Source of the DNA: Pseudoruegeria sp. HB172150
Lineage (GTDB): Bacteria > Pseudomonadota > Alphaproteobacteria > Rhodobacterales > Rhodobacteraceae
Length of the DNA: 64,000 bases
NCBI RefSeq assembly: GCF_013184805.1
Contig: NZ_JAATNG010000002.1
Location: forward strand, 124,001 to 188,000
Direction: 5' to 3'
The position numbers and the translations under genes are program-made. This document shows, one piece after another, positions 1 to 7,567 of this stretch. Under the pieces are notes generated by a model. That model did not search any database. It had not been told where the DNA came from and saw nothing but the letters and a program-made list of their open reading frames with translations. How positions within the stretch are numbered: the stretch's first letter is position 1; every line of letters begins with the position of its first letter.

Positions 1-388
1 GAAGACCAAGGTGGTGGGCGTGGTGTCGACCGAGGCGCAGACGGCGAAGCTGTCGGTAGAGGCGAAGCGGCTGGTGGAGACGAACTCTGCCCGTACCTTT
101 GCCGACGGGATGGCGGTGCGAGTGCCGGTGCAGGAAGCCTATGACATCTATGCTGAAGGCGCAGAGCGGGTCGTGGCAGTGACCGACGAGGAGGTGGCAG
201 AGGCGATCCGGGTCTATTACCGCGACACGCATAACCTTGCCGAAGGGGCGGGGGCAGCGGCTCTGGCCGCGCTCATGCAGGAACGGGATCGGATGGCGGG
301 CAAGAAGGTTGCGGTCATCCTGAGCGGCGGCAATATCGACGCCGACTGGTTCGTGACCGTCATGCAGGGCGGTGTGCCGGAGGTCTGA
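1..388 (+). CDS. Threonine/serine dehydratase family protein, C-terminal part (partial)
   Basis: The frame is open from base 2, so the start lies left of the window and only about 128 residues are visible. They match the end of a fold-type II PLP enzyme: the glycine-rich loop ILSGGNID close to the C terminus is typical of threonine/serine dehydratases, which deaminate L-threonine to 2-oxobutanoate in the cytoplasm. The protein stops about 15 residues after this loop, so there is no C-terminal ACT domain; this fits the unregulated or catabolic type better than the biosynthetic isoleucine-feedback enzyme. A related ammonia-lyase (for example ectoine-derivative degradation) cannot be excluded without the N-terminal half. 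It converges on the SDR gene that follows. Confidence 0.8.
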   Translation, partial: KTKVVGVVSTEAQTAKLSVEAKRLVETNSARTFADGMAVRVPVQEAYDIYAEGAERVVAVTDEEVAEAIRVYYRDTHNLAEGAGAAALAALMQERDRMAGKKVAVILSGGNIDADWFVTVMQGGVPEV

Positions 389-395
389 GTCCCCC

Positions 396-1052
396 TCAAT
401 AGGGGTGCGGCTTGCCTTCCCAGGTCAGGAAGCAACCCGTGGTGGTCATGTCGAGCTCGTCGAACCGGGCGATCAGTCCGGTGGCCGATGCCTCGGGCGT
501 CAGCGGCGCGCCCTTGCTGCCAAGGTCGGTGGCGACCCAGCCGGGATGGTAGATCCCCACCGCGATACCGTCCTCCTTCAGCTCCGCCGCGAGGTTCCGG
601 CCAAGATTGAGAGATGCCGCCTTCGAGGCGCGGTAGATCAGCAGGCCGCCGGAGGCGCGTTCGCTGCTGCCCAGCTGGCTGGAGATAATCGCGATCTTCG
701 GATTGTCCGCCGCCCGCAGGTTCGGCAACAGCGCCTGCACCGTCAGGAACACCCCGGCGACGTTCACCGCAAAGCTGTCGGCCCACATCGCCGCCGGGTA
801 GCCGGCGTTCAGCGACTGCCCGTCGTCCAGCTTCACCCCGGCATTGCAGACCAGCAGTTCCACCGGCCGCCCCGCCATCCGCGCCGCCAGCGCGCGGTGC
901 TCCTGCGGATCGGTCACTTCCAGCGGCAGCCATTCGCCCTCGGGCGCGGCACCCGACCGCGAGGTCCCGATCACATCGCGCCCCGCCGCGCGGTAGCCGT
1001 CAAACAGGGCCCGGCCGATGCCCCGGTTTGCGCCGGTAATGAGAATGCTCAT
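396..1052 (-). CDS. Short-chain dehydrogenase/reductase (SDR)
   Basis: A classical 218-residue SDR. The Rossmann motif TGANRGIGRAL sits at residues 7-17, NAG follows around residue 90, the catalytic Ser lies in ISSQLGSS and the YxxxK pair in YRASKAAS. The protein should be a cytoplasmic NAD(P)-dependent oxidoreductase; the substrate is not evident. The late HPGWVATDLG segment is typical of the family. The Met at 1052 is directly followed by the SILITGAN beta strand, so this start is natural. It is convergent with the dehydratase (8 bp between stops) and lies just downstream of the DUF1178 gene on the same strand. Confidence 0.85.
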   Translation of the reverse strand: MSILITGANRGIGRALFDGYRAAGRDVIGTSRSGAAPEGEWLPLEVTDPQEHRALAARMAGRPVELLVCNAGVKLDDGQSLNAGYPAAMWADSFAVNVAGVFLTVQALLPNLRAADNPKIAIISSQLGSSERASGGLLIYRASKAASLNLGRNLAAELKEDGIAVGIYHPGWVATDLGSKGAPLTPEASATGLIARFDELDMTTTGCFLTWEGKPHPY

Positions 1053-1094
1053 GCGAAGAAGACTAACCCCCTGACGCGCAGGGGCAACTGCCGC

Positions 1095-1541
1095 TCAGTT
1101 CGTCTTACGCGTGGGCATGAACGGCAGCGGCGCCACCGGCACGCCGTCTTCCAGCAGCGCCTTGGCCTCGTCCGCCTTCGCCTCGCCATAGATCGAGCGG
1201 TGCGGGATCTCGCCATCGTGCATCTTGCGCGCCTCGGCGGCAAAGGACAGACCGACGTAATCCGAGTTCGCCTCGACATGCTTGCGCAGCTCGGCGAGCT
1301 TTTCCTCCACCTCGTTGGCCGGCTTGGTCAGGGCGGTTTCCTTGGTTTCCGCCGCCGGAGCGGGGGCCGCCTTGCGCGCGGGTCGCACCCGCGGCGCCAT
1401 CAGGGTCTTCTCCACCTCGGTCGACCCGCATTCCGGGCACACCACCATCCCCGCCGCCTTCAGACTGTCGAAGGCACCGGCGCTGGCAAACCAGCTTTCG
1501 AACGCATGATCTGCGTTGCATTTCAGGGCGTAACGGATCAT
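1095..1541 (-). CDS. DUF1178 family protein
   Basis: A 148-residue protein starting MIRYALKCNADHAFESWFAS, the hallmark start of DUF1178. Two Cys pairs are not both complete: Cys8 and a CPEC pair around residues 35-38 may form a small metal site in the N-terminal half. The middle is a low-complexity Ala/Pro/Arg linker (around residues 50-75) and the C-terminal part is helical. The function of the family is unknown. It probably belongs to a short leftward run with the NUDIX and SDR genes. Confidence 0.85.
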   Translation of the reverse strand: MIRYALKCNADHAFESWFASAGAFDSLKAAGMVVCPECGSTEVEKTLMAPRVRPARKAAPAPAAETKETALTKPANEVEEKLAELRKHVEANSDYVGLSFAAEARKMHDGEIPHRSIYGEAKADEAKALLEDGVPVAPLPFMPTRKTN

Positions 1542-1626
1542 CTGCCTGACTTTGCTCGATCAATTGGCTGAACATAATCCCGGCGCAGGCGAATGCAAGA
1601 CCGCCCGATGCCGTGGCCGTAGCCGG

Positions 1627-2040
1627 TCAATCAGCCAGCTGCTTGTGATCGAAGGTGGTCAGGATGTGCCGCAACTCGGGTTCCATCACCCGCGTTGCCG
1701 CCTTCTTCAGCGTGAACCACTTGCGCCGCCGTTCGCGGAATTCGGGGAATTTCTCCTCCAGCCGCTTCACCTTGATCGGGAACACCGCGACGATGCAGGG
1801 AAGTTGATCCTGATCGCCCTGCTTCACGTAGGAATAGACCCCGATCGCGTTCGAGGTCAGGCGGCCGATTACGCCGGCCTCTTCCCACGCTTCCTGCAAA
1901 GCCGCGTCGCCCGGCGTCTCGCCGCCCATCGGCCAGCCCTTGGGGATCACCCAGCGCCCGGTGCGCCGGCTGGTGATCAGCAGCACCTCGGCCTTGCCGT
2001 CCCGTACGCGATAGCAAAGCGCGCCAAGCTGTGTCCGCAC
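1627..2040 (-). CDS. NUDIX hydrolase
   Basis: A 137-residue NUDIX protein, the usual length for the single-domain DIPP/Ap4A-type branch. The Nudix box starts at GWPMGGETPGDAALQEAWEE, with the Arg of the REUXEE signature replaced by Gln (QEAWEE) while the metal-binding Glu residues are kept. The preceding GRWVIPKGW strand is typical of diphosphoinositol-polyphosphate/diadenosine-type hydrolases. It is expected to hydrolyse a nucleoside-diphosphate-linked compound in the cytoplasm; the substrate cannot be named. It is divergent from the HDAC-like gene across about 300 bp. Confidence 0.88.
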   Translation of the reverse strand: MRTQLGALCYRVRDGKAEVLLITSRRTGRWVIPKGWPMGGETPGDAALQEAWEEAGVIGRLTSNAIGVYSYVKQGDQDQLPCIVAVFPIKVKRLEEKFPEFRERRRKWFTLKKAATRVMEPELRHILTTFDHKQLAD

Positions 2041-2346
2041 CTCGCGCTTTTTTGCCGGCGCAAGCTGAAGCGGGCGCGCCTTTGTTATGCCGGACCTGTT
2101 ACCGATTGGTGCTCTTCCCCAGTATTATGTTTTGCTACCCTATCTGAAAAGTGTAGCGAAGGCCGTTCCATAATCAATGTGGAAGTCGCGCTTTCGCCTG
2201 TGGAAACAGTCCGCTTGTCGAGGTCTTATTACGTTGAAACGGCTTAGCCTGAAAAGCTTGCGCAGTTCTTTACGCGCGTGGCGGGACCTATGCACAGGCT
2301 GTGCCGCAACGCCTGAAGGATGGCGCCGAATCGGGCCGGTCGGCGC
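2041..2346. other. Divergent intergenic region without a recognised gene
   Basis: This 306-bp stretch separates the NUDIX and HDAC-like genes. It is A+T-richer than the flanking coding DNA around 2095-2240 and should hold both promoters. I saw no convincing ORF, RNA gene or strong dyad. Confidence 0.5.
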
Positions 2347-3480
2347 ATGACGGCGCCGGTCTTCCTGGGGTCGGAGATCTACCGCACGTCCAGTTACGGC
2401 GGCTGGCATCCGCTTCGCGTTCCGCGTGTATCGGTCGTGATGGATCTCGTCCGCGCGCTCGGCTGGCTGCCGCGAGAGAGGTTCCGGACCAGTCCGCGCG
2501 CAAAGCCTGCCGCACTGACGGCCTGGCACCGGCCGGACTATATCGCGGCACTGCAACGGGCCGAGGCGGAACAGCGCGTATCGGAGGAGGAACGTGCCGG
2601 TTACGGGCTGGGCACGCCGTCCAATCCGGTGTTCACGGAAATGTACCGGCGCCCCGCGACGGCGGCGGGGGCGTCGATCCTCGCCGGGGAACTGCTGGCG
2701 CGGGGCGGTGTGGTCTACAACCCCGCCGGCGGCACCCATCACGGCATGCCGGGACGGGCGAACGGGTTCTGTTATCTGAACGACCCGGCGCTCGCGATCC
2801 TGTCGCTTCGGCGGAACGGGGTGCGGCGGGTGGCCTATGTGGACATCGACGCGCATCACGCGGACGGGGTCGAGGCGGGCTTCGCAGACGATCCCGACGT
2901 TCTGATGATCTCGGTTCACGAGGAACGGCGCTGGCCGTTTACAGGGGCGCTGGAAGATGCAGGGGCCGGGCAGGTCTTCAACCTGCCGGTGCCGCGTGGG
3001 CTGAACGACAGCGAGATGCGGGCGATCCGGGAAGAGCTGATCCTTCCGGCGGTGGACGGCTTTGCACCGGAGGCAGTGATCCTGCAATGCGGCGCCGACG
3101 CTCTGGAAGAGGATCCGCTATCGCGCCTGACCCTGTCGAACAACGCGCATTGGGCGGTGGTCGCGGCGCTTATGCCGCTGGCGCCACGCTACCTCGTGCT
3201 GGGCGGTGGCGGGTACAACCCGTGGGCGGTCGGCCGCTGCTGGGCTGGCGTCTGGGGCACCCTGACGGGGCAGGAACTGCCGGACAGGCTGGTCGTGGAG
3301 GCCGAAGAGTTGCTGCGCGCGGTGGAATGGCGCGGGCACAGTCGGGCACGGAACCCGTCGCCGCTGCTGTTCGAGACATTGCGGGACGCACCGAGGGAGG
3401 GTGCGGTGCGAGCCGAGGTTGGCGACCGCCTGGACGTATTGACGGAACGGGTGAAGCAGGCGCGGGTGCGTTGGGTTTAG
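2347..3480 (+). CDS. Histone deacetylase-family (AcuC-like) amidohydrolase
   Basis: A zinc-dependent arginase/deacetylase-fold protein of about 377 residues. Signatures are GGTHHGMPGRANGFC with the catalytic His-His pair, YVDIDAHHADG with metal-binding Asp and His, and LGGGGYNPWAVGRCW near the C terminus. Bacterial relatives remove acetyl groups from polyamines, lysines or small amides; the substrate here is unknown. The frame is open from an ATG at 2320, but the ATG at 2347 (MTAPVFLGSEIY) starts right at the conserved N-terminal strand and is preferred. It stands alone and is divergent from the NUDIX gene. Confidence 0.85.
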   Translation: MTAPVFLGSEIYRTSSYGGWHPLRVPRVSVVMDLVRALGWLPRERFRTSPRAKPAALTAWHRPDYIAALQRAEAEQRVSEEERAGYGLGTPSNPVFTEMYRRPATAAGASILAGELLARGGVVYNPAGGTHHGMPGRANGFCYLNDPALAILSLRRNGVRRVAYVDIDAHHADGVEAGFADDPDVLMISVHEERRWPFTGALEDAGAGQVFNLPVPRGLNDSEMRAIREELILPAVDGFAPEAVILQCGADALEEDPLSRLTLSNNAHWAVVAALMPLAPRYLVLGGGGYNPWAVGRCWAGVWGTLTGQELPDRLVVEAEELLRAVEWRGHSRARNPSPLLFETLRDAPREGAVRAEVGDRLDVLTERVKQARVRWV

Positions 3481-3647
3481 GCCGTGGTACGGCGGACTGG
3501 CCGGGATGGCGGTTGTATTGACCTGGATCGGCGCCAATTGCCGATAGCCGACATTTCGAGGCGGAAAACCGTGGGAAAACCGGAGGGCAAGGCCGGATTC
3601 GGCCGAACCCGGGCTCTTGCAACCTGCAAACCAAGCCCTTCCGGAGA

Positions 3648-3941
3648 ATGAACGTCATGTACAAGCTGGTTACGACGACCGCCCTGGCCCTGGCGCTGGG
3701 TTCCGCCGGCGCGACGGCACAGGAAACCTATGCCGAGGAACTTTATGCCGAGGGAGCTCTGACGCTTTCGAATATGGAATCCCACGTCAAAAAGGTTCTC
3801 GAAGACAACGGCGTGTCCCCCGACTGCATGGGGAACCTGTATCTGAGCGACGTGGTGGAGATGAACAACATCTTCAATTCCGACGGTGACGCGTCGGGCA
3901 AGCGCCAGCGGACCAAGGTCATCCTCGACAAGCGCTGCTGA
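3648..3941 (+). CDS. Small secreted protein of unknown function
   Basis: A 97-residue protein with a clear signal peptide: basic start MYKLVTTT, hydrophobic core ALALALGSAG, and probable cleavage at ATAQ-ET. The mature part, about 70 residues, is acidic at first and carries two cysteines (SPDCMGN and the C-terminal KRC) that could form a disulphide in the periplasm. An internal ATG at 3657 is an alternative start that gives the same signal peptide. I do not recognise a family. It is followed by a G+C-rich hairpin. Confidence 0.65.
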   Translation: MNVMYKLVTTTALALALGSAGATAQETYAEELYAEGALTLSNMESHVKKVLEDNGVSPDCMGNLYLSDVVEMNNIFNSDGDASGKRQRTKVILDKRC

Positions 3942-3950
3942 GCTTTACGT

Positions 3951-3976
3951 CGGCGGGCGGTTCCGGCTGCCCGCCG
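3951..3976 (+). terminator. Terminator-like hairpin after the small secreted protein gene
   Basis: Perfect 8-bp arms CGGCGGGC (3951-3958) and GCCCGCCG (3969-3976) lie 9 bases after the stop codon. There is no U-run, so intrinsic termination is uncertain. Confidence 0.4.
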
Positions 3977-4170
3977 AAGGTGTGGTGCCCCGCGCATTAT
4001 TGCGAAATCACGAAGCTAATTCAGACATCGCGCAAGCGGTGACAAAGCGCCGGGCCTGGGATGCGGCCGTGCGCTGCGCGGGCCGTTTTGAGGCTGTTTC
4101 GGGGCCATTGCGCGGGTGTCGAGGCAAGGCTTCGCAAAAAGCGAAACCGGATGGGTATTTCGGCGATGTC

Positions 4171-4184
4171 GTTAGCGCGCTAAC
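4171..4184. promoter_or_regulatory. LacI-family operator-like palindrome
   Basis: The perfect 14-bp palindrome GTTAGCGCGCTAAC lies 34 bp before the start codon of the Gfo/Idh/MocA oxidoreductase. Palindromes with GTTAGCGC half sites are typical of LacI-family sugar repressors in alphaproteobacteria. No LacI gene is in the window, so the repressor would act in trans. Confidence 0.55.
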
Positions 4185-4217
4185 ATTCCGGGGAAATCCG
4201 AACTGGGAGGGACAATC

Positions 4218-5180
4218 ATGAAACCTGTCCGCTGGGGCGTCCTCGGCGCCGCGAAATTCGCGCGTGAACATATGGCGCGGGCGATCCATGCCGCGGAAGG
4301 GGCGACGCTGGCCGCTCTGGCGACGTCCTCGGCCGAGAAGGCGAAAGGCTTTCAGGCGTACTGCCCGGATCTGCAGGTGTTCGAGGATTACGACGCGATG
4401 CTGGCCGATCCCGGCATCGAGGCGGTCTACATCCCGCTGCCGAACCATATCCACGTGGAATGGACGAAGAAGGCGCTGGCTGCCGGAAAGCATGTGCTGT
4501 GCGAAAAGCCGATCGCGATGGCCGAAAGCGAGTTCGACGGGCTGATCGAGGCGCGGAACGCCTCCGGCCTGCTTGCGGCCGAGGCCTACATGATCGTGCA
4601 TCACCCGCAATGGCAGAGGGCAAAGGCGCTGTACGAGGCCGGGACCATCGGGCGTCTGGTGCTGGTGGACGGCGTGTTCTCCTACGACAACCGCGCCGAT
4701 CCGGGGAACATCCGCAACCGGCCGGAAACCGGCGGCGGCTCGCTGCCCGATATCGGGGTCTATACATTCGGTTCAGCGCGCTATGTCACCGGCGAGGAAC
4801 CTCAGGCGGTCGACGCCGATATCCGGCGCGAGAACGGGGTGGACGTGTTCGCCCATGTCACGGCGGATTTCCCGTCCTTCCGCTACAGCTCCGTGACCTC
4901 GATGCGGATGTTCCCCCGGCAGGAGATGGTGTTCCACGGCGAGGAGGGCGTGATGCGGCTGACCTGTCCGTTCAACGCGAATTCGCAGGGGCAGGCCGAA
5001 CTGACGCTCGAAAAGGCCGGCAAGGTGGTCACCCGCGAGGCATGGCCGGGGGTGAACCAGTACGTGCTGCAGGTGCAGAACTTCGGCAGGACGATCCGCG
5101 AAGGGGCGGACTATCCCTGCCCGCTGGAGTTCAGCCGGGGCACACAGCGGATGATCGACATGGTCCTGGCGGCCGAGTGA
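4218..5180 (+). CDS. Gfo/Idh/MocA family oxidoreductase
   Basis: A 320-residue NAD(P)-dependent oxidoreductase. The N-terminal Rossmann strand is WGVLGAAKFA, and the family CEKPIAM motif lies around residues 95-101; the C-terminal half is the usual alpha/beta substrate domain. Relatives oxidise or reduce sugars, inositols and related polyols in the cytoplasm. The start is supported by a strong GGGAGG ribosome site 7-12 bases upstream. A LacI-type palindrome precedes it, which suggests control by a sugar or polyol. It converges on the methyltransferase, with a 20-bp palindrome between them. Confidence 0.87.
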   Translation: MKPVRWGVLGAAKFAREHMARAIHAAEGATLAALATSSAEKAKGFQAYCPDLQVFEDYDAMLADPGIEAVYIPLPNHIHVEWTKKALAAGKHVLCEKPIAMAESEFDGLIEARNASGLLAAEAYMIVHHPQWQRAKALYEAGTIGRLVLVDGVFSYDNRADPGNIRNRPETGGGSLPDIGVYTFGSARYVTGEEPQAVDADIRRENGVDVFAHVTADFPSFRYSSVTSMRMFPRQEMVFHGEEGVMRLTCPFNANSQGQAELTLEKAGKVVTREAWPGVNQYVLQVQNFGRTIREGADYPCPLEFSRGTQRMIDMVLAAE

Positions 5181-5231
5181 CGTCCTCAATCAGACGTTTG
5201 CGCTATCACGCCTGGAATCAATGGGTTAGAA

Positions 5232-5251
5232 GGCGTCCCCATGGGGACGCC
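5232..5251. terminator. Perfect 20-bp palindrome between convergent genes
   Basis: GGCGTCCCCATGGGGACGCC reads the same on both strands and lies between the stops of the oxidoreductase and methyltransferase genes. It may act as a bidirectional terminator, although it has no U-run. The same core opens the 57-bp repeat at 6317 and 44383. Confidence 0.45.
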
Positions 5252-5257
5252 CCGAAT

Positions 5258-5878
5258 TCAGAGCTTCCGGAACACCATCACCAGCCCCAGATCGTCCCTG
5301 TGAGGATGGTCGGCCCCCTCATAAATCGGGATCTCCCGGAAGCTCACCGGCGTGATCCGCCCCTTCGCCACCAGCGCCGCCAGGGTCGAACCGAAGCCCA
5401 TCCCGTCATAGACCGGCGGGATCGTCCCGCAGACGAACAGCGCGCCCGGCCGGGTGATCCGAAGCAGCTCCGGCAGGCACTGCGGCCCGACATGGCCATG
5501 GGTGAAGGTCCCGCAGGAAGTGACGCCGCCGTAGACCCCGTCCGGGATCGCCAGCGGCTTCATCAGGTCGCCGAGGATCCGGCGGCGGTAGAGCCCCTTC
5601 TTCTCGGCCACCGCCAGCATCTCGGGCGCGATGTCGATGCCGTCGGTGGTGAAGCCCTCGAGGCTTTCCGCCACCAGCCCGGTCCCGGCGCCGATGTCCA
5701 GCACCGGCTGGTTTTCCTTCGCCTCGCTCGCGAAGATCCCCGCGATCTCGCGCGGCGCGATATAGCCCCAGGCGGTGCCGAAGCTGCTGTCGTAGGTCTC
5801 GGCCCAGCTGCCGTAGAGGCGCTTGGCGTCATCCGGCCCGTTGATTTCGTAGGCGCGGTCGAGATCGTAGTCCTGCAT
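5258..5878 (-). CDS. Class I SAM-dependent methyltransferase
   Basis: A 206-residue methyltransferase with motif I VLDIGAGTGLVAESL and the downstream TDGIDIAPEML segment for binding the ribose. Its start MQDYDLDRAYEINGP and the YGSWAETYDSSFG segment match small-molecule methyltransferases with a Williams-Beuren-type fold. The acceptor substrate is unknown. The frame is open for ten more codons to an ATG at 5908, but AGGAG lies about 10 bases before the ATG at 5878, so that start is chosen. Confidence 0.82.
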   Translation of the reverse strand: MQDYDLDRAYEINGPDDAKRLYGSWAETYDSSFGTAWGYIAPREIAGIFASEAKENQPVLDIGAGTGLVAESLEGFTTDGIDIAPEMLAVAEKKGLYRRRILGDLMKPLAIPDGVYGGVTSCGTFTHGHVGPQCLPELLRITRPGALFVCGTIPPVYDGMGFGSTLAALVAKGRITPVSFREIPIYEGADHPHRDDLGLVMVFRKL

Positions 5879-6009
5879 CGGGGCTGCTCCTTCGGGTTGG
5901 CTTGCCATGGCTTATCGGGGCCATATGACGGTTTTGCAACGGCAGCACGATCTTGCGTCTTGGGCGGCGGGGTTTCACACTCGGGCGGGTCAGCCGAGGA
6001 GGGATCGGG

Positions 6010-6315
6010 ATGGATCGAGACGAGGACAGGTTCGAGGGCCGGATCACCGGGCCGCAGTTCGAGCCGGAAAAGAAGGACAGCCTGGGCCTGCGGCTGATCT
6101 ATGTGATCCTGATCGCGGTGCTTCTTTATGTGGGGAATTTCGCGCTGGGCGTGGCGACCATCGTGCAGTTCGTGGTGATGCTTCTGAACAAGGGCGAGCC
6201 GAACGAGCGGCTGGCGGAATTCGGGGAGAGCCTGGGCATCTGGATCGCCAAGGCGGCGCGGTATCAGACCGGGGCGAGCGAGGTGAAGCCGTGGCCCTGG
6301 ACCGAGCTGGATTGA
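6010..6315 (+). CDS. Small DUF4389-like membrane protein
   Basis: A 101-residue protein with one or two membrane segments: LRLIYVILIAVLLYVGNFAL is clearly hydrophobic, and VATIVQFVVMLL follows at once. Layout and the tail (FGESLGIWIAKAARYQT) match DUF4389 proteins, whose function is unknown. The open frame begins upstream at 5953, but the ATG at 6010 follows a GAGGAGGGA ribosome site and gives the usual family length. The stop is one base before the repeated intergenic element at 6317. Confidence 0.72.
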   Translation: MDRDEDRFEGRITGPQFEPEKKDSLGLRLIYVILIAVLLYVGNFALGVATIVQFVVMLLNKGEPNERLAEFGESLGIWIAKAARYQTGASEVKPWPWTELD

Positions 6316-6316
6316 G

Positions 6317-6396
6317 GGCGTCCCCATGGGGACGGGGGGTCAAGTCATTGATTTCAGGCGTGTTAGCGCTAACCTACGGTTGGGACGATGTGCGGA
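6317..6396. repeat. Intergenic repeat, copy 1 (57-bp core)
   Basis: Bases 6317-6373 match 44383-44439 with only two mismatches and no gaps; weaker similarity continues to about 6396. The element opens with a CGTCCCCATGGGGACG palindrome and ends with GTTAGCGCTAAC. This copy fills the leader of the DksA-like zinc-finger gene. Confidence 0.85.
6348..6375 (+). promoter_or_regulatory. Possible promoter with LacI-type operator inside the repeat
   Basis: TTGATT (6348-6353) and TAACCT (6370-6375) are spaced 16 bp apart, and the perfect palindrome GTTAGCGCTAAC (6362-6373) covers the -10-like element. The arrangement suits a repressed promoter reading towards the zinc-finger gene at 6421. This is inference from sequence only. 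Confidence 0.35.
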
Positions 6397-6420
6397 CGCG
6401 CCGGGAAAGGGAGGCCCAGA

Positions 6421-6690
6421 ATGGCCGGCGGATGGTCGCGCGACGGCGCGGTGAATGAACAGATCGAGGCCTCGGTCGCCGAGGAACTGGAGCGGATGCG
6501 CGCGCGGCGCGGGCCGGTGGGCGAAAGCCTGACGGAATGTGCCGAATGCGGAGAGGAGATCCCGGAGAAACGCCGTCTGGCGCTGCCGGGCGTGAAGCTT
6601 TGCATCGATTGTCAGCAGGAGCGGGACGCGGGCTTCAAGGCGCGCCCGGGAATCAACCGGCGGGGCTCGAAGGACAGCCAGCTGAAGTGA
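6421..6690 (+). CDS. DksA/TraR-type C4 zinc-finger protein
   Basis: An 89-residue small protein of the YbiI/TraR type. A zinc finger CAEC...CIDC (Cys-x2-Cys, 17 residues, Cys-x2-Cys) lies around residues 39-63, after an N-terminal helix rich in Glu and Arg. DksA-type proteins bind RNA polymerase in its secondary channel, but this short form lacks the long coiled coil with acidic tip, so that role is not assured. An upstream ATG at 6388 is in frame; the ATG at 6421 follows GGGAGG and is preferred. Confidence 0.8.
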   Translation: MAGGWSRDGAVNEQIEASVAEELERMRARRGPVGESLTECAECGEEIPEKRRLALPGVKLCIDCQQERDAGFKARPGINRRGSKDSQLK

Positions 6691-7153
6691 TGCGTCCGGT
6701 GTCACGGGGCGTACACAGAATGTACACGAGGGTACTGGCGCAGCTGGCATGGTGCGCCGTGGTCCTGCGCCACGGTCGGAAACCCAATGTGTGATTTTGG
6801 TGGCGTGGTGGAAGGCGGGCAGATTGCCCACCCTTGTCCCTATCGGTACTGAAAAAAATGTATTCGGCAGCCGAGACCACGGCTACCCTTGAGCCAGAGC
6901 CCGTCTTGTCGCGTGGGGCTCGTCTGCCGACCGACGTTTAACCGGAACAGCTGCCGGGGACTGGCGCACCACCGGCCTATCCACGATCAATTCGGCTGAT
7001 TGAAGCGAAATGGACTGCCGATCACATCGATTTCATGCCGCGACGGGTGTTGTGCTTGTTCCGGAGGCACAAACCTTTACCCTCGTCAGAACCGGGCGCC
7101 CGATATGATTGACGGGTACCGTTGTTGGGAGAAATAGATTGGGATCTTCGCGA
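6691..7153. other. Intergenic region of 463 bp without a recognised gene
   Basis: No supported ORF or RNA gene was seen. Visible features are a direct GTACAC repeat at 6711 and 6722 (11 bp apart), a small CCGTGG/CCACGG hairpin at 6757-6775, and an A-rich tract near 6852. A 27-codon frame from an ATG at 6859 looks random. Confidence 0.5.
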
Positions 7154-7513
7154 ATGACCCTGAATAGATTTTTGACGAAGTTAGTGTCGGGGGTTGCGTT
7201 GTCGTGTGCCGCCGCAATTCCAGTGCTTGCGCAGGAAAGCGACGCCAAGGCATGCGAGGTTACGGGAGCTTCGGAGTACGTTTCAATCGCTCTCTGTCCT
7301 GCGGGCCTGACGCACGAAGAGCTTGGCGCTGCCGGCCGGGAGGTTTGCGGGGAGCGTGAACCCTGCGGTGTGTGGATGTGGGACAGTGCCGAAGATATGC
7401 CCGCCGAGGCGCCCATGAACCATGACGGGCTGAGCAAGGATGCGGTGCGGACTGCGCTTGGTGTCTGGGTGAACGAAAAGCAGCAACTGATCGCCATCCG
7501 GCAGCTGGACTAA
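7154..7513 (+). CDS. Secreted protein of unknown function
   Basis: About 119 residues with a good signal peptide (MTLNRFLTKLVSGVALSCAA, cleavage near VLAQ-ES). The mature domain contains four cysteines (KACEV, ALCPAG, EVCGE, EPCGVW), which suggests two disulphides in the periplasm. The CPAGLTHEELGAAGREVC and EPCGVWMWDS segments look structured, but I cannot assign a family. The frame starts at a TTG at 7109, but the ATG at 7154 begins the signal peptide directly. It is followed by a strong bidirectional terminator. Confidence 0.7.
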   Translation: MTLNRFLTKLVSGVALSCAAAIPVLAQESDAKACEVTGASEYVSIALCPAGLTHEELGAAGREVCGEREPCGVWMWDSAEDMPAEAPMNHDGLSKDAVRTALGVWVNEKQQLIAIRQLD

Positions 7514-7515
7514 AG

Positions 7516-7551
7516 AAAAGGGGCCGGCTACCCGACCGGCCCCCCGTCTTT
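7516..7551. terminator. Bidirectional rho-independent terminator
   Basis: Arms GGGGCCGG (7520-7527) and CCGGCCCC (7536-7543) form a perfect stem. It is followed by CCGTCTTT on the plus strand and CTTTTCTTTAG on the minus strand, so it can serve both convergent genes. Confidence 0.8.
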
Positions 7552-7567
7552 ACAACGCCAGGCGTTG

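Noticed and set aside
6859-6942. 27-codon frame ending LPTDV
   Set aside because: It has an ATG but no ribosome site, no continuation and no conserved motif; it lies in a non-coding stretch.
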